Source of the DNA: Goekera deserti
Lineage (GTDB): Bacteria; Actinomycetota; Actinomycetes; Mycobacteriales; Geodermatophilaceae
DNA: 64,000 nucleotides
Direction: 5' to 3'
Assembly (NCBI RefSeq): GCF_010685995.1
Contig: NZ_JAAGWK010000012.1
Location: forward strand, 1-64,000
Each line of letters opens with the position of its first letter. Positions within the stretch are counted from its first letter, which is position 1. Below the pieces are notes generated by a model that made no database searches, had not been told where the DNA came from, and saw only the letters and a program-made list of their open reading frames with translations. Made by a program: the position numbers and the translations under genes. Below are positions 1 through 8,184 of this stretch, piece by piece.

Positions 1-642
1 AGATGCCGCGCGCTCCCCGCCGCCGGCGCGGTGTACGAGAACAAGGAGACGCCGGTGGCGTTGATCTGCGCCGCCGGCCATCACTGCGCGCCCCGCCCCG
101 CCAATCTTCGACTGGGCCGCCGGCCCTGCCGGACGTGCGCCGGCAGCGACCCCGAGGCAGCCGAGGCAGCCTTCTGGGCAGCCGTCGACAGCAGAGGCGC
201 CCGGCCGGCCGCTAACGCGAGGTACGAAGGCAGTAGGACGCCGGTGTCGCTGATCTGCGCGGCCGGGCACGCCTGCAATCCCCGGCCAAACAGCCTCCAG
301 CAAGGACAGGGTCTCTGCCACGAATGCCTCGTCGCATTCGACCGGGTCTACCTCCTACACCATCCAGGAACGGGTGCAGTGAAGGTCGGCGTCGCCAGTG
401 GAAACACAAGGGTTCGCCAGCTGTGCGATCAAGGTTACGTGCTGGTCGCCAACTGGTTGGGTCTCGCGCATTCCGTCGCCGTATCGACCGAACGGATGGT
501 GCTCACGAGCTGGCGGGACGTTGGGATCCTGCCGGTGCAAAAGGCACCGAGATCTGGTCGAACCGAGACTGCGCCGGCCGCACATCTGTGGCCGACCTAC
601 CGCAAACTCCGCGAGCTGCTGGGCGCCCCGGACCTCGTTTAA
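1..642 (+). CDS. Zinc-cluster repeat protein with GIY-YIG-like C-terminus (5' partial)
   Basis: The frame is open from the first base of the window, so the N-terminus is probably missing; a GTG at 31 is the first in-window start. Two copies of a cysteine/histidine unit are visible (pattern TPV-x-L-I-C-A-A-G-H-x-C-x-P-R-P, then C-x-x-C about 15 residues later), at about residues 8-38 and 71-101 counted from base 31. This is a treble-clef or zinc-ribbon layout. The last 100 residues start with VYLLHHPGTGAVKVGVA and contain an R and a later E in the spacing of GIY-YIG/T5orf172-type domains, so a nuclease-like fold is possible. Function is unknown. The gene lies in the accessory island beside a DUF2971 gene, a context seen for defence and mobile DNA genes. 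Confidence 0.5.
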   Translation, partial: RCRALPAAGAVYENKETPVALICAAGHHCAPRPANLRLGRRPCRTCAGSDPEAAEAAFWAAVDSRGARPAANARYEGSRTPVSLICAAGHACNPRPNSLQQGQGLCHECLVAFDRVYLLHHPGTGAVKVGVASGNTRVRQLCDQGYVLVANWLGLAHSVAVSTERMVLTSWRDVGILPVQKAPRSGRTETAPAAHLWPTYRKLRELLGAPDLV

Positions 643-874
643 CCGCCTTCGACTGGCCTGCGGAAGCGCCGTGGGGACGTCGATTGGGCCGACAGCCCCC
701 ACCCACGGTGTGCGCACCAGACCTTCTGAGGCCGCGGCTCGCTGAACGCTACATCGCGCCGTGCGCAGGTCCACCGTGGCGAGGTTCCCTAGAGCCCCAG
801 CGCCAAGCCGACGGCGATTCCCGCTTTGATCGCGCGCCAGGGACGGGCGAGGTCATGCTGAGACACTCCTACTC

Positions 875-1681
875 ATGGTGCTCTTCGGCTCTCGCGACCC
901 CGGCGACGAGCCGGTGCTCTTCCACTACACGGGAGCCGAGAAGCTAGCGCTCATCCTGACCTCACAGCGGCTCTGGCTAAGTCCCTACTCGGCGATGCGC
1001 GACCCCCGCGAGAACGCCACGTGGCGGCCCGGCCTCAGCCTCGGAGACGGCCTCGACCCCAACAGCTTCGACGCGCAGGCACTCTGGGAGGACCTCGACG
1101 CGGCTGTACGGCAGCGCGCCAAGCTCGTGTGCTTCACGATGGACCGACCGGAACACGACTACTCCTTCTCCGGCACCAGCCGCGGGTGGGCTCGTGCGCG
1201 CATGTGGGAGCAGTACGCCGAACGCCACCGTGGTGCGGTCTTGGTCTTCGACCACGAGAGGCTCGACAAGACCATGACCACCCAGATCAACGGCCGCGTG
1301 CACAAGGGGCCCGTCCGCTACCTAGACGGGCAATGGACGATGGACGCCTTTCGCGGCCTTAGGGTCGAGGAGCTCCTCCAGCGAGGCTGCATCGCCGTCG
1401 CCGATGAGATCATCGCGCAGCACGGTGACGACCTGTACTTCGAGAAGGACATCGACTGGGCGTCAGAGTTCGAGTACCGCTACGTCACCGTCAGCGACGC
1501 CGACCACGAGGAAGTCGAGGCGCTACCTGCCCTGAGGGCCATCGTCCTCGGCATGGACTACCCCGATCACGAGCACGCCGTCCTGAGATACCGGCTGTCC
1601 AACTGCGGCCTCCCCGATGACTTCCCAGTAGCCCGATGCCGGTGGAGTAACGGCCATCCCATACTCGTGCCCGCCTTTTGA
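875..1681 (+). CDS. DUF2971 family protein
   Basis: 268 residues. The N-terminus (LFHYTGAEKLALIL, then a short stretch with L-S-P-Y-S-A-M-R-D-P) and the central MWEQYAERHRGAVLVFD motif are typical of the DUF2971 family. Members are small soluble proteins common in accessory and phage-defence regions, with no established biochemistry. I see no clear Shine-Dalgarno before the ATG at 875. It stands alone on the plus strand, 232 bases after the preceding zinc-cluster gene, and converges with the minus-strand nuclease-fold gene that ends at 1731. Confidence 0.7.
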   Translation: MVLFGSRDPGDEPVLFHYTGAEKLALILTSQRLWLSPYSAMRDPRENATWRPGLSLGDGLDPNSFDAQALWEDLDAAVRQRAKLVCFTMDRPEHDYSFSGTSRGWARARMWEQYAERHRGAVLVFDHERLDKTMTTQINGRVHKGPVRYLDGQWTMDAFRGLRVEELLQRGCIAVADEIIAQHGDDLYFEKDIDWASEFEYRYVTVSDADHEEVEALPALRAIVLGMDYPDHEHAVLRYRLSNCGLPDDFPVARCRWSNGHPILVPAF

Positions 1682-1730
1682 GCCGTGACCCAAGGCGGGG
1701 CAAACACCAGCTGCCGCCGAGCGACCAGCT

Positions 1731-3533
1731 TCAGGAGGCGGGCGCCGGCCGGGCGCCGATCTGGAACGGGGGCGTCGGCGTGGGGACGCCTGGCAGGAAC
1801 CGGCGGTACGCCGTGTTCCGCTGAGCGGTTGACGCCAGCACCGACCCGTCATCGCTACGGCTGAGTCTCACCGACAGGAGCAGGTCTTCGACTGCACCGA
1901 ACTCAAGTCGTCGACCACCGAGGGTCAGTGCCAACGGCATGGTCACGGCCAGCTGGTAGGTGGCGTCAGGGTCAATCTCGAAGGCAGGGTTCAGGGGAAA
2001 GCTCATGGCCGCCCAGGTTCCGACAACCGTGCGGCCCGCAATCAGCGAGGCGGTGCTCAAGATAGCTTGGAAGTCCTCGGCGGTCAGTGTCGCCAGGTCA
2101 GGGACCGCGATGGGGGCCGAGGTCCGCTCCTGCAGGAGCGCGAGCGCCTCGACGAGGCGCAGCTCGAAAGGTGACAGCAAATCCCACTCGGCGCCGAGCT
2201 GGTCGAAGTCGAAATACGGTCCGTACTGAGGGGCCATCTGCAGCACGTTCGGGTGCCGCAGGGCCGCCACGAAGCGCAGGGCGGGCAGCACCTCAGCGGC
2301 GTTTCGACCGCTGAGCGGTGCCACCGAGAAGCTGATCGTGCTGGTCTTCCCGGTGACGTCCAGGAGTCCTTCGGTCGTCACGACTCCCGCGGCATCGGTG
2401 CCCCGGCTCCAGACCCCGGTCTGGTCGGCGCCCGTCGTCGAGACCATGGTGAAAGCCAGCTCCGGCCCTTCTATCCCGCCCGGCAGCTGCACACGCATGC
2501 GCAGGGTGAACTGGCTATCGTCACCGGGCGGCAGGATGGAGATGGTGCCGTGCGTCAGGGGGCCGCCAAGGCCGCCGGGCAAGTCCGCGTCGATCGAGGC
2601 GGGCACGGTCACCGGCTTGCCGTACTTGCGCCAGGCCTCAAAGGCCTCGTGCTCCGGCGTCCCCTCGGAGAACTCGAAGTCCACCTTGATCGGAATCGGT
2701 CGCAGGTTGACCGCCTCGGCGAAGCGCTCGTAGATGCGGTAGGTGATGCACGATCCGTCGGTCTGGATGTCCTGCGTGGCGGCCAGCAGGCCCGGTTCGT
2801 TCAGCAGCTGTGGCGGCGCGGGGTCGAGGCTGAGGCCGTAGCGGAAGTGCGGGTCGCCGTCCAGGGCCTGCTGCAGTCGGCCCAGGTGCTCACGGATGTC
2901 GGCCGGCGCCAGAACGGCGGTCGTGTCGACGTCGTCTGCGGCGGGCAACGCCAGGTCGCGCCGGAGGAGCTGGGCAACGTCCGCAACAGCGTTGCGGAGC
3001 CGCTCCTGGCCGCCGTGCAGGTAGTAGTCCGTCACGAACCAGTAGTCACTGGTCAGTGCCTCGCAGAAGACGAGGCCCTTCCAGTCGATGATCCGGCCGG
3101 GCGCCTCGCGCCACTCCCGGATCCGACGCTGCTCATCGTCCGTCAGCTTGAGCTGCCGGTCGGCGACCATGGCGGCAATGACGGCGTCCGGCAGGGCGTC
3201 GAACCAGTCGCGGTTGTCCAGCGTCGGATCGAGCGGCATCACGAGGTACCAGTCGCCGACGGGGACGCCGCGCCGGACCATGCCGAGCATGAGACGGCGG
3301 AACGACTCTTCGACCTGCGACTTCTGACTCGCCGAGAGGTTCGTCGCGAACTTCTTGATCTGGTAGACGTCAACGGCCTCGGTGCCGGCCGCTGCCGGCA
3401 CCAGGACGTCGATCCCGTAGTCACCCTGGGACGGGCGGATGCGGACGGCACGCGGGAACTTGTTGTAGAGCAGGACGGCGACGACGGTCTCGACTTCGTC
3501 GCCTCCGAGAGCCGCCCACTCAACCCGTGCCAT
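1731..3533 (-). CDS. PD-(D/E)XK (Mrr-like) nuclease-fold protein with large C-terminal region
   Basis: 600 residues from an ATG at 3533. The frame is open further upstream, but that part is arginine/proline-rich shadow sequence, and similarity-like patterning starts at MARVEWAALGGDEVE. Residues about 12-65 carry the restriction-endonuclease-like pattern: a glutamate in the first helix (GGDEVETVV), then GDYGIDV, then VDVYQIKKF, matching E...D...(E/Q)xK of Mrr/RecB-like nucleases. The remaining ~500 residues are alternating helices and beta-rich segments that I do not recognise. It is divergent from the gene at 3715, across about 180 bases. A DNA-cleaving or DNA-sensing effector is an inference. 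An AGGA lies directly against the ATG, so initiation may be leaderless or use another codon. Confidence 0.6.
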   Translation of the reverse strand: MARVEWAALGGDEVETVVAVLLYNKFPRAVRIRPSQGDYGIDVLVPAAAGTEAVDVYQIKKFATNLSASQKSQVEESFRRLMLGMVRRGVPVGDWYLVMPLDPTLDNRDWFDALPDAVIAAMVADRQLKLTDDEQRRIREWREAPGRIIDWKGLVFCEALTSDYWFVTDYYLHGGQERLRNAVADVAQLLRRDLALPAADDVDTTAVLAPADIREHLGRLQQALDGDPHFRYGLSLDPAPPQLLNEPGLLAATQDIQTDGSCITYRIYERFAEAVNLRPIPIKVDFEFSEGTPEHEAFEAWRKYGKPVTVPASIDADLPGGLGGPLTHGTISILPPGDDSQFTLRMRVQLPGGIEGPELAFTMVSTTGADQTGVWSRGTDAAGVVTTEGLLDVTGKTSTISFSVAPLSGRNAAEVLPALRFVAALRHPNVLQMAPQYGPYFDFDQLGAEWDLLSPFELRLVEALALLQERTSAPIAVPDLATLTAEDFQAILSTASLIAGRTVVGTWAAMSFPLNPAFEIDPDATYQLAVTMPLALTLGGRRLEFGAVEDLLLSVRLSRSDDGSVLASTAQRNTAYRRFLPGVPTPTPPFQIGARPAPAS

Positions 3534-3714
3534 TCCTGCAAGGTTAACGGGGCGCCGGGGCGCCGGGGCGTCCCCGGATATGGCACCAGGAAATGCAGAG
3601 CCCTGCCCGAGCGCCCGCAGCGCGTCGTCTGCCCGAGGGCGCTGCTGAGCGTCGATCCAACGTCGTCGCGAGTGGAACGATCGGGTGAGGGAACATGGAA
3701 CAACGAGGAAGGGC

Positions 3715-4800
3715 ATGCCGCTGTACCCGACGAGCGACACGTCGAACTTGACGCCAGAACAGCATGCGCTCCTGGACGACACCTTCTTCGAGTCGAATCC
3801 TGCTTCCTACTGGCGCGCCCGCATCGACGATCTGCTCCGCGAACCAACGCCAATCGACTACCGCGAGGCGCTCGCTGCGCAAGTGACCAGCTACGGCCTT
3901 GACGAGCGCTTGCTATCCACGACGAAACCGACAGAAGCCGAACGCGAACTGCAGAGGGCACTCGACGCCTTCACCCTCCGCCATCACCTCGCCGAGTCGC
4001 TCGTGCGGATGGTCCACGCCGTCCTCGCCCACTGGAAGATGCCGGGGTCCCGCAGCATCTGGCCGTCGCTCGCCAGTAATCGGGACACTGGCCATGATCT
4101 TGTGCAGGCGCTCCGCGCCTTCGAGGATCAGGGCGAGGTTCCAGCGAATCTCTTCATGCCTGCGACAAACGTACGAGCTCTGCCCTCAGATCCACCTGCC
4201 GACGTAGAGGCCGGGGTCCGGATGCACTGGCAGTGGGTGCGGCGCGCCATGCACCTACTTGTCAGTGAGGGGCTCGACGCCAACGTCGGAAACAACAAGC
4301 TCAAGCATGGCCTTGCCGTACGACCGCACAACGAATTGCGAGTCAGCTTTGTAGCAGGGTCCCCGCCACCGGACGGTAACGTTCGACTGTCAACCGTCGA
4401 GAGCGCGTCCAGCATCATCGACGCAACGGCGATTGAGTTCCTCGAACGTCTCCCATCGCGCCACGAGCACGCTGGGTCTTGGGAAGTTACGGTCCTCAAC
4501 CTCCGGCCTGCGCCCCTTATCGCCGAATCCCTCATGCTCTCCACTGTGTGGGCGTCAGTGTTCGCGTCCGCGGCAGCCGACCGCTTCGTGGGGCCAGACG
4601 AGGCCAAGCCTAAGCATCCCGGGCTGGTGCTCGGACCCCCGCCGGACGCCATCGTTCGGGAGATCGTTGGCTACCGACAGGCCCTTACGATCTCGGACAA
4701 GAGTCAAACTTCGCGCGGCCTGGCTGTTGAGACCTCTAAGGGCATCGTCGGGCTCACCCAGACCGGCCCGGGGACCAACGGAACCATCGTCGCCGACTGA
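3715..4800 (+). CDS. Hypothetical protein with NKLKHG motif
   Basis: 361 residues. I chose the ATG at 3715 because GAGGAAGG lies just upstream; a GTG at 3685 would add ten residues. The N-terminal half is helical. At about residues 168-200 there is HWQWVRRAMHLL followed by NVGNNKLKHGLAVRP. A helix with an R and a later N-K-x-K-H-G occurs in several HEPN-like or substrate-binding helical proteins, but I cannot assign it firmly. No signal peptide or membrane segment is seen. It ends 96 bases before the first oxidoreductase-fragment repeat, so it is the last gene of the left-hand island unit, and it is divergent from the nuclease-fold gene. Function unknown. Confidence 0.55.
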   Translation: MPLYPTSDTSNLTPEQHALLDDTFFESNPASYWRARIDDLLREPTPIDYREALAAQVTSYGLDERLLSTTKPTEAERELQRALDAFTLRHHLAESLVRMVHAVLAHWKMPGSRSIWPSLASNRDTGHDLVQALRAFEDQGEVPANLFMPATNVRALPSDPPADVEAGVRMHWQWVRRAMHLLVSEGLDANVGNNKLKHGLAVRPHNELRVSFVAGSPPPDGNVRLSTVESASSIIDATAIEFLERLPSRHEHAGSWEVTVLNLRPAPLIAESLMLSTVWASVFASAAADRFVGPDEAKPKHPGLVLGPPPDAIVREIVGYRQALTISDKSQTSRGLAVETSKGIVGLTQTGPGTNGTIVAD

Positions 4801-4896
4801 CGCCCAGCTCACTCCACATAGAAGTCGCTTAGGTCGTCCGCTTCCCGCTGCAGCCCTGCACCGTTGACGACGGCCGCGGGCCCTAGCCTCACCTGC

Positions 4897-5033
4897 ATGC
4901 GCGCTGTACAGATCACCCGCTTCGGCGGCCCCGAAGTCATGGACGTCGTCGACCTGCCCGACCCCACTCCGGGACCCGGTCAGCAGCTCTACGAGGTGAG
5001 CTCCGCAGGAGTAACTTTGCAGACACCCACCAG
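4897..5033 (+). repeat. Direct repeat copy 1: 5' fragment of the quinone oxidoreductase gene
   Basis: From its ATG this segment encodes MRAVQITRFGGPEVMDVVDL and on to the SSAGV region, nearly identical in protein to the start of the intact oxidoreductase gene at 13301. One base is missing near 5012 (GGAGTAACTTT against GGAGTTAACTTT), which shifts the frame, and the similarity stops after the CACCAG at 5033. The ten bases CTAGCCTCAC before the ATG are shared with copy 3, so part of the leader is duplicated too. By eye the DNA is about 85-90% identical to copies 2 and 3. It marks the boundary between the left part-unit and the Pycsar-like unit, and is best read as a duplicated attachment region or gene stub. 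Confidence 0.9.
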
Positions 5034-5177
5034 GCGTAAGCCACTCCAGTCACCGCCGCACGAGTCCACGACGAAGCAAGCGGCTGCCGGCGTGCCTCGG
5101 TCTGATCGGCGAGCATCGGCAAAGGGATGGCGCAGTCGCTGAAGGAGCGGCTCCAACTTGACGCCTACGCCTAAGGG

Positions 5178-6632
5178 TCACGCGCTCCGCCAGCCTGTCC
5201 GGTCCTGAATGATTCGGAGGTGCGCGGACTGTTGGACTGACTCGACGGGTCGTGGCGTCGGGAGCGCGGCCAGTGCGTCCGACAGCAACAGCAACGCGAA
5301 ACTACGTAAGGGATCAAGGTAATTCGCCGCCACTTCTTTCAGCACATCAAGCGACTTACCTCTCCCCGAGTCGGCTAAGTCTTGCAGCACAATTCTCCGA
5401 AGTGCTTCCGGTTCATCAAGGGAAGCAGCGATCCCGATTAAACGATGCTCGCCTTCCAGTAGGGGAACCAGAGACTCGAGGCACGCTTCACGAGTAATGG
5501 CGGGCCGCTCCGGATTGCTGACAATCCGAGCAAGGGCCTCTCTCAATTCTTGTTCTATTGGCATCAAAGCTGTCGCCGCAACGGCAGCTGCTTGCAGCAA
5601 CTGGGGATCTTGACTGGGTGCCGCGATCATCGCACCCAAGACGCCGGTCAATGAGCTTTTCGAGTTTCCCACTGGGCATCGGTGCAGGCCAAGCAGTGCT
5701 GCTTCTCGAACCTCCAGATGTTCTTCAATGTCCGTGATTATCCCGATGAGGAACTTGACATTGCCACCGTCCTTTACGTGCCCGACAGCTTCAACTGCTA
5801 GACGGCGCAAGGTTGCGAAGTCTTTGAAGGCAGTGAACCGGTCGATTAAATGCCTTGCGGCGTACGGCTCTGCCTGCCTACGAAGCGACTGAAGGGCCCG
5901 CGCGCGGACGCCGAACGGCTGATCCGGAGCAGAAGCGATGTTCAGCAAGGCGGTTCGCGATCGGGCGTCCCTTAAGCTGCCGAGGGCATCAACTGCCTGC
6001 GTACGATTATCTTCCGACTCCCGCAGTTGAGCGAGCGCCAGCTCGACCGGATCGACTCTTGCGGAGGGGATTGCAGCGAGCGAAGGCTTGCCCACCACTA
6101 ATTCGTAGATGGGCCACTGACCGAGCTTGTCCGAACGCAAGCGCCCGATATAGGTAGATCCATGCCTCGATGAGGATGGTCGCTGCGTCTTCCAGATCTG
6201 AGCGAATTCTTCGGTCATCCAGATCGAGCCCGGGTTGACCTCTCGCTCGATGGCACTCAATACGTTAAACGCTGGCCCGTCGGGAGGTAAGCCTCTGAAT
6301 ACTTCGCCGACATGGAGGGCGATTCGCGGCTGCATCACTGGAAGTTCTTCCTCGATGAACCGTGCCGTGTTGTAGTGACGCAATAGCGCGACAGCACACT
6401 CGGCCGCCGTGTCCGTACTGACGAAGCACATGCGTATCTCGTCCCCCCGCGCGGGGGCTGATGGCCAGTGCGCATTTGACCGCGAGAGCGCCATTGCCAT
6501 GGCGTCGCCATGGAGAGCGACTAGCCGTCTTATTGCGCTAGCATCGCCACTGTTCCAGACGCTACTTGAGCCGGCCAAGTCCGACTGCATCGCGGCGGCT
6601 AATTCTTCGGGTGGCAACTGTGCTGCGCCCAT
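5178..6632 (-). CDS. Class III cyclase-like domain fused to HEAT-like helical repeats
   Basis: 484 residues from the ATG at 6632. The first ~190 residues follow the class III nucleotide cyclase plan: SDLAGSSSVW with D18 in the first metal-Asp position, RGDEIRMCF with D64 in the second, PRIALHVGEV, a segment like the cyclase GxxVNxAARI region (FNVLSAIEREVNPGSIWM), and a closing IGRLRSDKLGQWPIYEL strand. The substrate-contact residues look diverged, so it may sense rather than make a cyclic nucleotide. Residues ~195-470 are repeated amphipathic helix pairs (for example RTALLNIASAPDQPFGVRAR, VKFLIGIITDIEEHLEVREA) typical of HEAT/ARM solenoids. It is last in the minus-strand operon after two cyclases and a PycTM-like protein. 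Its GC content is clearly below that of the core genes. A regulator or second effector of the cyclic-nucleotide system is an inference. Confidence 0.65.
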   Translation of the reverse strand: MGAAQLPPEELAAAMQSDLAGSSSVWNSGDASAIRRLVALHGDAMAMALSRSNAHWPSAPARGDEIRMCFVSTDTAAECAVALLRHYNTARFIEEELPVMQPRIALHVGEVFRGLPPDGPAFNVLSAIEREVNPGSIWMTEEFAQIWKTQRPSSSRHGSTYIGRLRSDKLGQWPIYELVVGKPSLAAIPSARVDPVELALAQLRESEDNRTQAVDALGSLRDARSRTALLNIASAPDQPFGVRARALQSLRRQAEPYAARHLIDRFTAFKDFATLRRLAVEAVGHVKDGGNVKFLIGIITDIEEHLEVREAALLGLHRCPVGNSKSSLTGVLGAMIAAPSQDPQLLQAAAVAATALMPIEQELREALARIVSNPERPAITREACLESLVPLLEGEHRLIGIAASLDEPEALRRIVLQDLADSGRGKSLDVLKEVAANYLDPLRSFALLLLSDALAALPTPRPVESVQQSAHLRIIQDRTGWRSA

Positions 6633-6847
6633 GGGACCACCCAGTCACTCGACCGCGTCAAGCGGGAGCGTACTAGCTGCGGTGGCTCTCGCGGCAGATG
6701 CGCGCGCATCGATCGACATGGGCGCCCTGACAGTCCACCGCCTGAGGCGCATCATCTCGCGTCGATCGTCAGCACGAGCTGCGGAAGCCCGCTATTGCCG
6801 GAAACAGCCGGCTCCCTCACAGGCCGAGCGACAGTTCTCGGGCGTTA

Positions 6848-7342
6848 CTACCGGATCAGGGCGGCGAGGGCGACCAGTACGGTTCCCACGGCCGCGCACA
6901 GCAGCGACACCTCAACTAATAGGTGCTTGCGCCAAGCGATCTTGCTCATGTTGACCAACTGGCGCGCCAACACGGGTAGCACGGGCTTCTCCGACAGGGC
7001 CTCCCCTAGCTCCGCCGGTGACCAAGACTTCAGGTGCCCGAAGAAGATGTAGTTGTCGTGCCACTCCTGAGCGACGTCCCTCCGGCGTACCCGCGGTTTG
7101 ACGACCATGGCGACCGCAACGACGCCCAGGACAATGCTCGCCACGCCGAACCAGAAGAGGATCAGGGCCGCACCGTCCAGACCGAAGAGCCGCCGGCCCG
7201 AGCTACTAAGGGCGATGATCGTCACCAACAGGGCGGACTCGATGGTCAGGACGAACGAGGCCTTGGTGTCCACTTTCCCGGTCCAGTCCGCCAGTGCCCC
7301 ATGAACGCGCCAGGCCGTATCGACCGGATCTTGATCCGTCAC
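6848..7342 (-). CDS. pycTM: Pycsar-type membrane effector (PycTM-like)
   Basis: 164 residues from a GTG at 7342, with GGAGAGG just before it inside the 3' end of the upstream cyclase gene, only 13 bases after that gene's stop. It has VHGALADWTGKVDTKASFVL (a D-x-K-A motif at 25-28 leading into the first membrane segment), membrane segments at about 29-47, 58-82 and 141-162, and a cytosolic middle with WHDNYIFFGHL. This matches the Pycsar effector transmembrane family, which on binding cCMP or cUMP damages the inner membrane and stops phage growth. The placement directly behind a cyclase gene is the standard Pycsar arrangement. Binding of a pyrimidine cyclic nucleotide is inferred from the family. 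Confidence 0.82.
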   Translation of the reverse strand: MTDQDPVDTAWRVHGALADWTGKVDTKASFVLTIESALLVTIIALSSSGRRLFGLDGAALILFWFGVASIVLGVVAVAMVVKPRVRRRDVAQEWHDNYIFFGHLKSWSPAELGEALSEKPVLPVLARQLVNMSKIAWRKHLLVEVSLLCAAVGTVLVALAALIR

Positions 7343-7355
7343 TACCTCTCCATCC

Positions 7356-8081
7356 TCAGCCGTAGTCCCAGTACCAGCTGGATCCGCGCACCGATATAGT
7401 CCGCCCCCCGACGGTGACGGTCTCCCGGTGAGGCCACCTGGACTTCGCCTCCTCCGGCTTGAGCGCGGAGCCCTTGAACGAAACTTCCCGACTCATGGGC
7501 ACGTACGCCTCCTCGGTTGCATGCAGCGCATGGCCGTCTCGGATGTCACTTAGCTTCGCTGCCACGTTGGGCGCCTGCCCGATGGAGACGATGTCGGCGT
7601 TGTCGCGAATGCCAGCTCGAATGATGAGCGCCGGCCCTGTGTCGATGCCGACGCCGTGCCTCATTTTCCAGCCAGCCTCCTTCACGCTCGGCAGCTCGCC
7701 AGGTATCCAGCCGCGCATCGCCACCACATAGGCGTTGATCGCCAGAGCGGTTCGGCCGGCTCGAGTCTCCTTGTCGTCACCGACGAAGATGCCCATCACC
7801 CGGTCGCCGTCGAAGCTGCGGATATGCCCGTCTTTGTGCCGAATGAGCTTGACCGCCGTGTTCACATAGGCGCGGATGACCCGTGCAGCGTCATGAGGGT
7901 CCACCTTCTGCGCCAAACCGCTGCTGTCTGCGAGGTCGGCGTAAAGATACGTTGCTTCCAGCTCCACTGCCTGGCCGCTGGTTATCGTCTCATCGGTCGG
8001 AACTGTACGCCCCGTCCTAACATCGAACTCTTGACCCACCTGGTCGACGATCGTCCCCAGGATGTCCTCGTGAATGCCCAT
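7356..8081 (-). CDS. pycC: Pycsar class III nucleotide cyclase (PycC-like)
   Basis: 241 residues from the ATG at 8081 (GAGGAG about 11 bases upstream). Class III cyclase motifs are in order: YLYADLADSSG with metal-binding D49, RSFDGDRVMGIF with D93, and then GVGIDTGPALIIRAG followed by IVSIGQAPNVAAKLSDIRDG. The C-terminus SSWYWDYG resembles the ends of Pycsar cyclases. Family members in Pycsar make cCMP or cUMP on phage infection; which one this makes cannot be read safely from sequence. It lies 13 bases before the PycTM-like gene and about 100 bases after a second cyclase, in one minus-strand operon. No sensor domain is attached. Confidence 0.82.
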   Translation of the reverse strand: MGIHEDILGTIVDQVGQEFDVRTGRTVPTDETITSGQAVELEATYLYADLADSSGLAQKVDPHDAARVIRAYVNTAVKLIRHKDGHIRSFDGDRVMGIFVGDDKETRAGRTALAINAYVVAMRGWIPGELPSVKEAGWKMRHGVGIDTGPALIIRAGIRDNADIVSIGQAPNVAAKLSDIRDGHALHATEEAYVPMSREVSFKGSALKPEEAKSRWPHRETVTVGGRTISVRGSSWYWDYG

Positions 8082-8184
8082 TTAGGGTGCACTCCTCGTC
8101 AGTCCGCCGTGCCGCCTGCCACCGTCTTACGGCGACGGAGACCGCCACAGCACCCACCTTGGCCAGATGGCGCCTACGTTGGCG

